22,124 bases of DNA from JBFMFH01 sp040752275 (GTDB lineage Bacteria; Acidobacteriota; Vicinamibacteria; Vicinamibacterales; JAKQTR01). This document shows positions 7,200-13,148 of the stretch, in pieces (within the stretch, counting starts at the first letter, position 1; each line of letters begins with the position of its first letter). A program made the translations under genes and the position numbers. Where the stretch lies: the NCBI GenBank assembly GCA_040752275.1, contig JBFMFH010000069.1, positions 1-22,124 on the forward strand. Reading direction: 5' to 3'. Below the pieces are notes generated by a model that saw only the letters and a list, made by a program, of their open reading frames with translations, had not been told where the DNA came from and did no database searches.

Positions 7200-8823
7200 T
7201 CCCCTTGGCCGGTGGGGGATACGGGACGCCCAGCTGCTCCAGGTACGTCTTGTACTTCGTCGGGTCGAAGTAGAACTTCCTCATCTTCTCCCGGTACTCC
7301 GCCATGATCTGTTCGTTCAGCCACGTGGGCGGGTCGTCCTCCGGCCGAATGAGCGGTGTGTACTTCAGGTCCCTGGTCTGCACGTTGTCGAAGTAGTCCC
7401 AGGCCTGCTGCACCAGCGCAGGCTTCAGCAGCAGGTCGAGCAACGTCATCGCCTGCACCTTGGCCCCGGCGGTGCAGCCCTTGTGCGCGATGGGTGTCGC
7501 CATGGCCACGCCGCTGATCCAGTTGTGGCCGGGCAGCCCCGGGACGTTCGCCGGATAGCGCAGCGTCACCGTCGGCACGTTCCACGACACGTCGCCGATG
7601 TCGTCGGACCCACCACCCCGCTGGTCCTCGTCGCGAACCGGGCCGCGCAGCGTACCTACCTGTGTTTCGAGGCCACGTTCCTCCTGCCCCATCTCCCGCT
7701 GTACCGCCTTGGCCAGCGCCTGGTCGGCCTCGTCCCAGGCCGGCATCCCCACGCGGTCGATGTTGGCCTGCATCGTCTCGGCCACGACTTTGTTCATGTG
7801 CTGGGGCCACGCGGCGCCGAGCACGCGCGACGTGACGGTTGTGTCGGTCATCATGGCCGCGGCGTTGGCCATCCGGTCGCCGATGTCCCACATCTCCTTG
7901 ATGCGCGGATACTCGGTCTCCCGGAAGTAGTACCAGACGGACGCCACAGGCGGCACCACATTCGGCTGATCGCCTCCGTTGGTGATCACGTAGTGGGACC
8001 GCTGCTGGATACGCAGGTGCTCACGCCGGAAGTTCCAGCCGACGTTCATGAGTTCCACGGCATCGAGGGCGCTCTTACCCCGCCACGGTGCCCCGGCGCT
8101 GTGGGAGCTCTGCCCCTTGAAGGTGTACTCGACCGACACCAGCCCGTTGCCCGCGGCGGCTCCCCACGACACCCCCATGCCGCTCGACACGTGCGAGAAG
8201 AGGACGACGTCGACGTTCGTGAACAACCCCGCGCGCACCAGGAATGCCTTGCCCGCCACCAGTTCCTCCGCCACGCCCGGCCAGATGACGAGCGTTCCCG
8301 GGAGCTTCTCCCGCTCCATGATCCGCTTCACCGCGATGGCGGCCGTGATGTTGAGGGCCTGGCCCGAGTTGTGCCCCTCTCCATGGCCCGGTGCACCCTC
8401 GACCAGGGGTTCATGCCATGGGATGCCCGGCTTCTGGTTGGTCTGCGGCAGGCCGTCGATATCCGTGCCCAGGGCAATCACCGGTTTGCCCGATCCCCAT
8501 CTCGCCACCCAGGCGGTCGGCATGCCCGCCACGCCCTCTTCGACGGCGAATCCGTGTTCGCGGAGGAGGCCAATCAGGTAGCGGGACGTCTCGAACTCCT
8601 GAAAGCCGAGTTCGCCATAGCTGTAGATCTGATCGACGGCCCGCTGGGTGAAGTCCTTCATCGTGTCGATCTCGGCTGCCGCCTGCTGCTTCAGGGCCTG
8701 CAGGCGCGACTCGGCCGGGCTCTGGGCCGACGGCTTCGTCTGTCGCGGGCTTGGGGCGGCGAACACCAGGCTGCCAAGGCCGACCGTGAACGCGATCAAC
8801 GTCAATCGTGCGGCTCGCTTCAT
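7195..8823 (-). CDS. Exported AbgB-like M20 family amidohydrolase/peptidase
   Basis: A 542-aa two-metal hydrolase related to AbgB (p-aminobenzoyl-glutamate hydrolase subunit B). The start is the ATG at 8823: it gives a signal peptide (KRAARLTLIAFTVGLGSLVFAAP) and has AGGAG 7 nt upstream, whereas a longer frame would run into the DUF72 gene. Family marks are GTDIDGLPQ (near 119-127), GHGEGHNSG (146-154), the EE pair E186/E187, H211, the dimerisation domain beginning VEYTFKGQSSHSAGAPWRGKSA, GGSDDIGDVSW and LPGHNW near the C-terminus. In the family the metal-binding motif is usually CGH; here it is E149-G-H151, with Glu in place of Cys. The protein is expected in the periplasm, unlike E. coli AbgB. 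The substrate is unknown; an N-acyl amino acid or dipeptide is likely by family. Confidence 0.9.
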   Translation of the reverse strand: MKRAARLTLIAFTVGLGSLVFAAPSPRQTKPSAQSPAESRLQALKQQAAAEIDTMKDFTQRAVDQIYSYGELGFQEFETSRYLIGLLREHGFAVEEGVAGMPTAWVARWGSGKPVIALGTDIDGLPQTNQKPGIPWHEPLVEGAPGHGEGHNSGQALNITAAIAVKRIMEREKLPGTLVIWPGVAEELVAGKAFLVRAGLFTNVDVVLFSHVSSGMGVSWGAAAGNGLVSVEYTFKGQSSHSAGAPWRGKSALDAVELMNVGWNFRREHLRIQQRSHYVITNGGDQPNVVPPVASVWYYFRETEYPRIKEMWDIGDRMANAAAMMTDTTVTSRVLGAAWPQHMNKVVAETMQANIDRVGMPAWDEADQALAKAVQREMGQEERGLETQVGTLRGPVRDEDQRGGGSDDIGDVSWNVPTVTLRYPANVPGLPGHNWISGVAMATPIAHKGCTAGAKVQAMTLLDLLLKPALVQQAWDYFDNVQTRDLKYTPLIRPEDDPPTWLNEQIMAEYREKMRKFYFDPTKYKTYLEQLGVPYPPPAKGK

Positions 8824-8827
8824 CGCT

Positions 8828-8834
8828 GACTCCT
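8828..8834 (-). promoter_or_regulatory. Ribosome binding site of the M20 gene inside an AGGAGTC unit
   Basis: On the minus strand GCAGGAGTCAGCG precedes the ATG at 8823, so the Shine-Dalgarno core AGGAG is the first five bases of a unit identical to the intergenic AGGAGTC repeat. It decides the start over the upstream in-frame codons. Confidence 0.6.
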
Positions 8835-8900
8835 GCGTATCGAGGGCGGGTGTAGTGTATCGCATCGAGCCCATGACCCAGAACGGCCGCGGCGGAGTCG

Positions 8901-9605
8901 CTACCGTGTCTCGCCCAACTCCTTCATCAACATCGCGGCGAGCCTGGGACCCGTCCCGGCAGCTTCGTGCTTGAAGTAGACGAACACGTCCTGGCACGAA
9001 TCGAGACCGCGCAGCACGCCGGCCCACCTCTTGATGTCGGCCGGTGTGTACCCCTCGTCACGCAGCCGGAAGTAGGCGAAGTCGGCGGTTGTGACGACCG
9101 GCGTCTGCAGCGTGTCGCTTTCGGCCACGCACACGGCCAGGTTGCGTGACCCGAGCACGCTGAACACGGCCGGGTCGAACCACGACGGATGGCGGAACTC
9201 GAAGGCGGCCCGCGTCCCGCCCGGCAGCGTGTCGAGAAACGCCGCCAGGCGCTCGTCGTCGCGTCTCAGATTCGGGGGAAGCTGGAACAGCAGACATCCG
9301 CGGCAATCGCCGAGACCGGCCGCCATCTCGAGGAACCGGGTGGTGGCGTCGCTACAGTCCCTCAGCCGCTTGTCGTGCGTAATGCGCTTCGGCGCCTTCA
9401 GTGTGTAGAGAAACCCGGGAGGCGCTGCCCTCACCCACCCGGCGATCGTCGAGGGCGTGGGCATCCGATAGAAGGTGTAGTTGATCTCGACGGTGCCGAA
9501 GCGCTCTGCATAGAACGCGAACATGCGGGTGGTGGGAAGGCCGTCCGGATAGAACGGCCCCTTCCACTCCGGGTAGTTGTAGCCGGACGTGCCGATGCGG
9601 ATCAT
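8901..9605 (-). CDS. DUF72 (YecE-like) protein
   Basis: A 234-aa protein of the DUF72/YecE family, TIM-barrel-like cytoplasmic proteins of unknown biochemical function. Characteristic segments are IRIGTSGYNYPEWKGPFYP at the N-terminus, FGTVEINYTFYRMP (36-49), FLYTLKAPKRITHDKRL (65-81), LLFQLPPNLRRD, AAFEFRHPSWF, and the C-terminal YFRLRDEGYT and DVFVYFKHEAAGTGP. The length is typical for the shorter members. The ATG at 9605 is supported by the conserved IRIGTSGY right after it, although no Shine-Dalgarno is visible: the bases before it are a C-run that follows a strong hairpin. It lies 42 nt downstream of the RRM gene on the same strand and 77 nt upstream of the M20 gene. Confidence 0.94.
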   Translation of the reverse strand: MIRIGTSGYNYPEWKGPFYPDGLPTTRMFAFYAERFGTVEINYTFYRMPTPSTIAGWVRAAPPGFLYTLKAPKRITHDKRLRDCSDATTRFLEMAAGLGDCRGCLLFQLPPNLRRDDERLAAFLDTLPGGTRAAFEFRHPSWFDPAVFSVLGSRNLAVCVAESDTLQTPVVTTADFAYFRLRDEGYTPADIKRWAGVLRGLDSCQDVFVYFKHEAAGTGPRLAAMLMKELGETR

Positions 9606-9612
9606 GGGGGGC

Positions 9613-9635
9613 CGGCCCCGTACGGTCCGGGGCCG
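9613..9635 (-). terminator. Strong GC hairpin between RRM and DUF72 genes
   Basis: CGGCCCCG (9613-9620) and CGGGGCCG (9628-9635) form a perfect 8-bp stem with a 7-base loop. On the minus strand it lies just after the RRM stop codon and ends eight bases before the DUF72 ATG. There is no U-tract. It may attenuate read-through, protect the RRM message end, or hide the DUF72 start. Confidence 0.4.
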
Positions 9636-9647
9636 TTCAGGATCGCG

Positions 9648-9977
9648 CTACCAGCGCGGTTCTCTCGGTTCGGGCCGGCTGCTGCCCATCCCTCGGCCAC
9701 TGCCCCCGTCGCCAAAGCGGGGGGCGGCGCCCTTGGGCCGAGCTTCGTTCACCACCAGCGCACGCCCCTGCAGCATGAACTGGTGAAAATCCGCAACGGC
9801 CTTCTGCGCGCCTTCCTCGGTTGCCATCTCGACGAACCCGAACCCGCGCGCCCGCCCGGTCGCCGTGTCGCGCATCACCTGCACGGACGCAACGGCCCCA
9901 GCCTGGCTGAACAGCTCACGCAGTTCGTCGTCGGTGGCCTTGTAGGGAAGGTTCCCAACATACAGTCTACGCCCCAT
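9648..9977 (-). CDS. Small RRM RNA-binding protein
   Basis: A 109-aa glycine-tailed protein with a single RNA recognition motif, as in cyanobacterial and other bacterial Rbp proteins that bind single-stranded RNA. RNP2 is LYVGNL (residues 5-10) and RNP1 is RGFGFVEM (44-51), both with the aromatic residues that stack on RNA. A short tail rich in Gly, Arg and Pro (GGSGRGMGSSRPEPREPRW) follows. The ATG at 9977 starts immediately before the domain; upstream in-frame starts would add unrelated residues. Two heptad-like units (AGGAGTC, AGGCAGG) just upstream provide the ribosome site. A TGGTATACT promoter candidate about 150 nt upstream would give a long leader, reminiscent of cold-inducible RRM genes. 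The family call is firm; RNA targets are unknown. Confidence 0.95.
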   Translation of the reverse strand: MGRRLYVGNLPYKATDDELRELFSQAGAVASVQVMRDTATGRARGFGFVEMATEEGAQKAVADFHQFMLQGRALVVNEARPKGAAPRFGDGGSGRGMGSSRPEPREPRW

Positions 9978-9979
9978 AC

Positions 9980-9993
9980 CCTGCCTGACTCCT
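9980..9993 (-). repeat. Two heptad units at the ribosome site of the RRM gene
   Basis: On the minus strand AGGAGTC (9993-9987) and AGGCAGG (9986-9980) stand in register, two bases before the ATG of the RRM gene. The first is identical to the AGGAGTC unit of the large array at 12575-12637. The purine-rich units may serve as the Shine-Dalgarno. Confidence 0.45.
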
Positions 9994-10128
9994 GCCATGC
10001 GCGCACTGACGACGGCGACACGCCGGCGCGCAACAGGCGCGGTCGCCGTGGAGAGCATTCACGCGGATGTGGTGCGGGACTCGCGGATCCAAGCAGGCAC
10101 AGCGGCGCGATCTCACCGAAACGGGCGA

Positions 10129-10137
10129 AGTATACCA
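10129..10137 (-). promoter_or_regulatory. Extended −10 promoter candidate for the RRM gene
   Basis: On the minus strand the sequence is TGGTATACT: a TATACT hexamer (five of six to consensus) preceded by the extended TGn. Transcription would start near 10122, leaving a leader of about 145 nt before the ATG at 9977. The −35 region falls in the GGGATTC array at 10146-10185 and has no TTGACA match. Confidence 0.5.
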
Positions 10138-10145
10138 GAAAGACC

Positions 10146-10185
10146 GGGATTCGGGATTCGGGATTCGGGGGACTCGGGATTCGGG
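10146..10185 (+). repeat. GGGATTC heptad array
   Basis: Three perfect GGGATTC units stand in tandem (10146-10166), followed by an imperfect 9-base unit GGGGGACTC, one more perfect unit (10176-10182) and GGG. The array covers the −35 region of the RRM promoter candidate and lies about 75 bases upstream of the CusF–SCO gene on the other strand. Confidence 0.9.
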
Positions 10186-10218
10186 CGCGTCCCCCTGAGG
10201 TCCGGGGCGGCCGGCGAC

Positions 10219-10248
10219 TCGACAGCGCCGGCTCGGGCAGTCTAGATT
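10219..10248 (+). promoter_or_regulatory. Promoter candidate for the CusF–SCO gene
   Basis: TCGACA (10219-10224, five of six to TTGACA) is followed after 18 bases by TAGATT (10243-10248, four of six). The start point would fall at or next to the ATG at 10256, and there is no Shine-Dalgarno before that ATG, so a leaderless message is possible. Confidence 0.35.
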
Positions 10249-10255
10249 GGTGCGC

Positions 10256-11137
10256 ATGACACACCCGGCGGCACTGCTCATCCTGGACATCCTCATCGTG
10301 TCGGCGGCCGCTTGCAGCAGCGGCCCGCCTCCCAGCGTCCGTGAGTACCCACTGACGGGCCAGATTCTCTCCATCAAGGCCGATCGGACCGAGGTCACCA
10401 TCAGGCATGACGATGTGCCGGGCTTCATGGCGGCGATGACCATGCCCTTCGCCATCAAGGAACCCAAGCTGCTCGAGGGACTCCAGCCGGGAGACCTGGT
10501 CAGGGCAACCCTCGTCATCACCGACGAAGAGTCGTATCTCTCGACGGTGGAGAAGACGGGCCACGCGCCGCTCACGAGACGAGGTGCCGCAGAGCCCAGT
10601 CCGGTGGTCGCCGACCTGCTGATGGCCGGCGAGCCCGTGCCGGACCTGGCCCTGACGTGCGACGACGGGGCCACTCGGCGGGTCCGCGGGTATCGAGGCT
10701 CACTCCTGCTGATCACCTTCATCTACACCCGATGCCCCCTGCCGGAGTTCTGCCCGCGGATGGATGCGTACTTCAGTCAGGTGCAGGCCTCGATCAAGCG
10801 GCAGCCTGCCCTGCGCAAGTCGGTCCGATTGCTGTCAATCTCCTTCGACCCGGACTTCGACACTCCGCAGGTCCTCAAGACCCACGCCGCTCGCGTGGGC
10901 GCCGATCCGGCCGTGTGGCACTACGGCACCGCCCCGCGCGCCGAGGTCGGCGCCTTCGGGGCCCACTTCGGGTTGAGCGTCCTGCGCGAGGGCGAGGACG
11001 GCTCGAACATCTCCCACAACCTGCGCACCGTGCTCGTCGGCCGCGACGGAACGCTCGCAAAGACGTACAATGGGAGCCGGTGGTCCCCCGCCGAGGTTGT
11101 GGCCGATCTCGAGGGATTGGTCGGACGCCAAGGGTAG
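10256..11137 (+). CDS. CusF-like copper-binding domain fused to SCO1/SenC thioredoxin-fold lipoprotein
   Basis: A 293-aa lipoprotein probably involved in copper delivery, for example to cytochrome oxidase. A signal sequence ends in a lipobox with C20 (SAAAC). Residues 31-90 form a CusF-type domain with the likely copper ligands H51, M58, M61 and M63 in HDDVPGFMAAMTMPF. Residues 118-290 form the SCO domain: FIYTRCPLPEFCPRMD carries C160 and C166 (a CX5C spacing instead of the usual CX3C), and H254 in ISHNLRT occupies the place of the conserved SCO histidine. Start codons TTG and GTG lie 9 and 6 bases upstream; ATG 10256 is chosen as the normal start before the signal peptide. It stands alone, with no oxidase genes in view. 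Confidence 0.9.
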   Translation: MTHPAALLILDILIVSAAACSSGPPPSVREYPLTGQILSIKADRTEVTIRHDDVPGFMAAMTMPFAIKEPKLLEGLQPGDLVRATLVITDEESYLSTVEKTGHAPLTRRGAAEPSPVVADLLMAGEPVPDLALTCDDGATRRVRGYRGSLLLITFIYTRCPLPEFCPRMDAYFSQVQASIKRQPALRKSVRLLSISFDPDFDTPQVLKTHAARVGADPAVWHYGTAPRAEVGAFGAHFGLSVLREGEDGSNISHNLRTVLVGRDGTLAKTYNGSRWSPAEVVADLEGLVGRQG

Positions 11138-11172
11138 CGATCTCCCCCGGTCCGGCCGCGCACCGGCTACCC
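11132..11172 (+). terminator. Bulged hairpin at the end of the CusF–SCO gene
   Basis: GGGTAG (11132-11137, including the stop codon) pairs with CTACCC (11167-11172), enclosing CCGGT and ACCGG (11147-11151, 11062+100 to 11166) as an inner stem with a bulge on one side. No T-tract follows, so it is only a possible transcript-end structure. Confidence 0.28.
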
Positions 11173-11298
11173 GCCGATGATCCGCTGGTGCACGCACTCC
11201 AGGAGCGGGGGATTCCGGCCTTTCGGCCCGCCGACCGGGCCATGCGTCTGTTCAACACGTCCTGCGCCTCGCGACTGGGACCGCTCCACACGTGACCT

Positions 11299-12114
11299 AT
11301 GCCGTTGCCTGAACCTGGTCTGGGTTCCCGAGTGCGCGGGACTGACGATCGGGCGTCTGGGGCCGCCTCGGCCAGGCACCCTCGCCGGTCGCGCGATGTA
11401 TCCCTGGCTGCCGGGCGTCCGCCCCGGTGCGCGTTCACGCCCCGCGAGCGGCGTCTCATCAGCCGGCTTCGGACTCCGGACCGCGTGCAGGCCTTCCTGA
11501 ACGGCCTGCCATACAACCACGAAGGCAAGCCCACCGGCGCGACCCTGCGCAGTTTCCGCGGGGTGGTGCGCCATCACACCGCACACTGCCTCGAGGCCGC
11601 GCTGGCGGCAGCCGTGATTCTCGAGCAGCATGGCTTCCCACCTCTCGTGCTGAGTTTCGAGTCCGCCGATAAGCTGGACCACGTCCTGTTCGCCTACCGG
11701 CACCGCGGGCGATGGGGCAGCGTCGCGCGCTCGCGCGATCCTGGTCTTCATGGTCGTACACCCGTCTTCCCGTCGGCGCGGGCGCTGGCGCGGAGCTACT
11801 TCGACCCCTACATCGATTTCTCCGGCTGCCTGACGGCGTTCGCCGTCGTGAACCTCCATGAGGAGCTGGGACGCTACAACTGGCGGCTGTCGGAAGGGAA
11901 CATCTGGAAGGTCGAGCAGATGCTCATCGACTACCCCCACCTCCCCCTGTCCTTCAGCCGAGTCCGAGCCGCCCGTTTGCGGGCACGCTACCGGGCGTTC
12001 AAGGCGGCCTACCCGGACCACAAGCCGCTCCAGTATCGGGGCCGCGAGCACTGGACCGCGCTGCCTCGGGAGTTCACGAGGAGGGGATACGAGAGGCCGT
12101 TTCCAGTGCCGTAG
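11299..12114 (+). CDS. Transglutaminase-like (papain-fold) domain protein, start uncertain
   Basis: The body from about residue 46 (FTPRERRLISRLRTPDRVQAFLNGLPYN) to the end is a coherent protein. C97 in HTAHCLEAALAAAVILEQHGFPP, H128 in LDHVLFAYRHRGRWG and D147 in RSRDPGL have the order and spacing of the Cys-His-Asp triad of transglutaminase-like enzymes. Then come SYFDPYIDF and YNWRLSEGNIWKVEQMLIDYPHLPLSFS. The first ~45 residues look like random low-complexity translation, and a REP-like hairpin (11326-11341) lies within them. Between GTG 11332 and the conserved body there is no ATG, GTG or TTG in frame. The real start may be non-canonical (a CTG stands at 11404), or the 5' end may be damaged. 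Substrate and role are unknown; the call rests on fold-level motifs. Confidence 0.6.
   Translation: MPLPEPGLGSRVRGTDDRASGAASARHPRRSRDVSLAAGRPPRCAFTPRERRLISRLRTPDRVQAFLNGLPYNHEGKPTGATLRSFRGVVRHHTAHCLEAALAAAVILEQHGFPPLVLSFESADKLDHVLFAYRHRGRWGSVARSRDPGLHGRTPVFPSARALARSYFDPYIDFSGCLTAFAVVNLHEELGRYNWRLSEGNIWKVEQMLIDYPHLPLSFSRVRAARLRARYRAFKAAYPDHKPLQYRGREHWTALPREFTRRGYERPFPVP
11326..11341 (+). repeat. REP-like hairpin element
   Basis: TCCCG (11326-11330) and CGGGA (11337-11341) form a stem around a 6-base loop. The wider context, CTGGGTTCCCG then CGCGGGACTGACG, resembles the widespread bacterial REP form (GGATTCCCGC...GCGGGAATGACG). Only one copy is seen in this window, so repetition across the genome is inference. 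Confidence 0.4.
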
Positions 12115-12132
12115 AGCGTCGACGTAGCATCC

Positions 12133-12139
12133 AGGAGTC
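12133..12139 (+). repeat. Single AGGAGTC unit between genes
   Basis: One isolated copy of the AGGAGTC heptad (in CCAGGAGTCAGC) lies 18 bases after the stop of the transglutaminase-like gene. It is short enough to be chance, but its flanks repeat the CAGGAGTCAGC context found at the M20 gene start. Confidence 0.3.
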
Positions 12140-12197
12140 AGCAAGGACCCATCACGGCACTCCATGGCGCCCTTGACTCTGCTAGGATCCAGTGGTG

Positions 12198-12572
12198 ATG
12201 CGGATCCCCTCCGTCGTGCGTTGCCCACTCGCGACGAGGATGGTGCTGGCCGCGTGCGTGCTCACGGCTGCCGCGGCCTGCCGCGCGGAGGTCCGACGGC
12301 CGATCGTCGTGGACGGCAACACGCTGACGCTCGAGAACCAGACGGCCGATGAATGGCGCGGCGTCGAGATCTGGCTGAACGATCATTACCGGGTCACGAA
12401 GCCGGTCATGCCGCCCGGCGAGCGGTTCGTCGTGCCGCTCGATGCGTTCGTGGCAGGGTTCGGCCAGCGCTTCAACTCGAAGCGGCAGATCGTCCAGGGC
12501 ATCGAGGTCACCGCAACGAATGCACGCGGCGAGCCGGTGAGACTGGTGCACGGGCACGGGCGGCGCAGGTAG
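12198..12572 (+). CDS. Small predicted lipoprotein of unknown function
   Basis: A 124-aa protein with an N-terminal hydrophobic segment ending in a lipobox (TAAAAC, C28), so it is probably anchored to a membrane outside the cytoplasm. The mature part is only ~95 residues: TLTLENQTADEWRGVEIWLNDHYRV and PLDAFVAGFGQRFNSKRQIVQGIEVTATN read like alternating beta strands of a small sandwich domain. I do not recognise a named family. Two GTG codons stand directly before the ATG at 12198 in the same frame (12192, 12195); ATG is preferred. The 63-bp heptad array begins two bases after the stop codon. Codon use is like the neighbours, which supports a real gene. Confidence 0.7.
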   Translation: MRIPSVVRCPLATRMVLAACVLTAAAACRAEVRRPIVVDGNTLTLENQTADEWRGVEIWLNDHYRVTKPVMPPGERFVVPLDAFVAGFGQRFNSKRQIVQGIEVTATNARGEPVRLVHGHGRRR

Positions 12573-12574
12573 GG

Positions 12575-12637
<63 letters not shown>

Positions 12638-12709
12638 TGCGACGGCCGCTCTTCGCGAGGGAATGGGCGGCCTCACGGTGTGCACATGCGTGATTGCGGG
12701 TGACGTGCC

Positions 12710-13012
12710 ATGGCCAAGCTGAAGTCCGAACTCGAACTGACGTGTCCGTGCTGCAAGTCGATGCTCACCGTCGACATGAACCTCCGGCGCGTCATCCGCC
12801 ACCACGAGCCTCCTCGTGAGGACATCCCCGATCTCGACCAGGCGGGTCGGCTGCTGGCGCAGGAGCAGGCCCGGCGCGAGTCCATCTTCGAGCAGTCCGT
12901 GCAGGCCGAGAAGACCCGCGGCGACGCGCTGTCGAAGCGCTTCGAGGAGGCGCTGCAGCAGGCCCGCCAGGAACCCATCACCAAGCCGACACGGGACTTC
13001 GATCTGGAGTAA
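12710..13012 (+). CDS. Small CPCC-motif protein with coiled-coil-like tail
   Basis: A 100-aa soluble protein. The N-terminus has a metal-knuckle-like motif TCPCCKSMLTVD (C12, C14, C15) with HH at 31-32, but no second CxxC, so a classical zinc ribbon is incomplete. Residues 42-95 are highly charged and helical (DQAGRLLAQEQARRESIFEQSVQAEKTRGDALSKRFEEALQQARQ), suggesting a coiled coil. The ATG at 12710 has a weak ribosome site (GGGTGACG). A GGGATTC array starts five bases after its stop codon. I do not know its function; metal binding or a role as a small adaptor is a guess. Amino-acid pattern and codon use support a real gene. Confidence 0.72.
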   Translation: MAKLKSELELTCPCCKSMLTVDMNLRRVIRHHEPPREDIPDLDQAGRLLAQEQARRESIFEQSVQAEKTRGDALSKRFEEALQQARQEPITKPTRDFDLE

Positions 13013-13017
13013 GGACC

Positions 13018-13045
13018 GGGATTCGGGATTCGGGATTCGGGATTC
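13018..13045 (+). repeat. GGGATTC heptad array, four perfect copies
   Basis: Four tandem GGGATTC units stand directly after the CPCC gene and about 48 bases upstream of the −35 element of the SPFH operon. The last unit pairs with GAATCC at 13051-13056, giving a 6-bp stem with a 5-base loop. Confidence 0.95.
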
Positions 13046-13056
13046 GGGCGGAATCC
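13040..13056 (+). terminator. Hairpin formed by the end of the heptad array
   Basis: GGATTC (13040-13045), loop GGGCG, GAATCC (13051-13056). It could end transcription from the CPCC gene before the SPFH promoter, but no T-run follows and termination is uncertain. Confidence 0.3.
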
Positions 13057-13092
13057 TGCTGCCTGGTGCCTGATGTCCTCTCGTCATGCCTC

Positions 13093-13121
13093 TTGACAGC
13101 GAGATTTCATACTGATATCAT
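13093..13121 (+). promoter_or_regulatory. Strong sigma-70 promoter with extended −10 for the SPFH operon
   Basis: TTGACA (13093-13098), a spacer of exactly 17 bases, and TATCAT (13116-13121), preceded by TG at 13113-13114 as an extended −10. It is the clearest promoter in the window. The start point would be near 13128, about 20 bases before the ATG at 13149. Confidence 0.85.
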
Positions 13122-13128
13122 TTCGAAA
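13105..13128. promoter_or_regulatory. Palindromic operator candidate overlapping the −10
   Basis: TTTC, four bases, TGATATCA, four bases, GAAA: a 24-bp symmetric site centred between 13116 and 13117, with a perfect 8-bp core and matching outer arms. It covers the −10 and the start point. The second gene of the operon encodes an Arc-type ribbon-helix-helix protein, so autoregulation through this site is an attractive inference. Confidence 0.6.
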
Positions 13129-13135
13129 GCATGGC

Positions 13136-13140
13136 AGGAG
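13136..13140 (+). promoter_or_regulatory. Ribosome binding site deciding the SPFH start
   Basis: GGAGG lies 8 bases before ATG 13149, while the in-frame ATG at 13131 has no such site and lies only about three bases after the predicted transcript start. Start 13149 is therefore preferred. Confidence 0.75.
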
Positions 13141-13148
13141 GCCGGCAC

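Noticed and set aside
7483..8829. 448-codon plus-strand open frame opposite the M20 gene
   Set aside because: Antisense shadow; its translation is His/Arg rich with no domain, while the M20 motifs are unambiguous.
8824..9027. N-terminal extension of the M20 gene up to 9027
   Set aside because: It would overlap the DUF72 gene by more than 120 bases, and it precedes an evident signal peptide and ribosome site at 8823.
10146..10185. CRISPR array
   Set aside because: Repeats are 7 bases with no spacers and no cas genes nearby.
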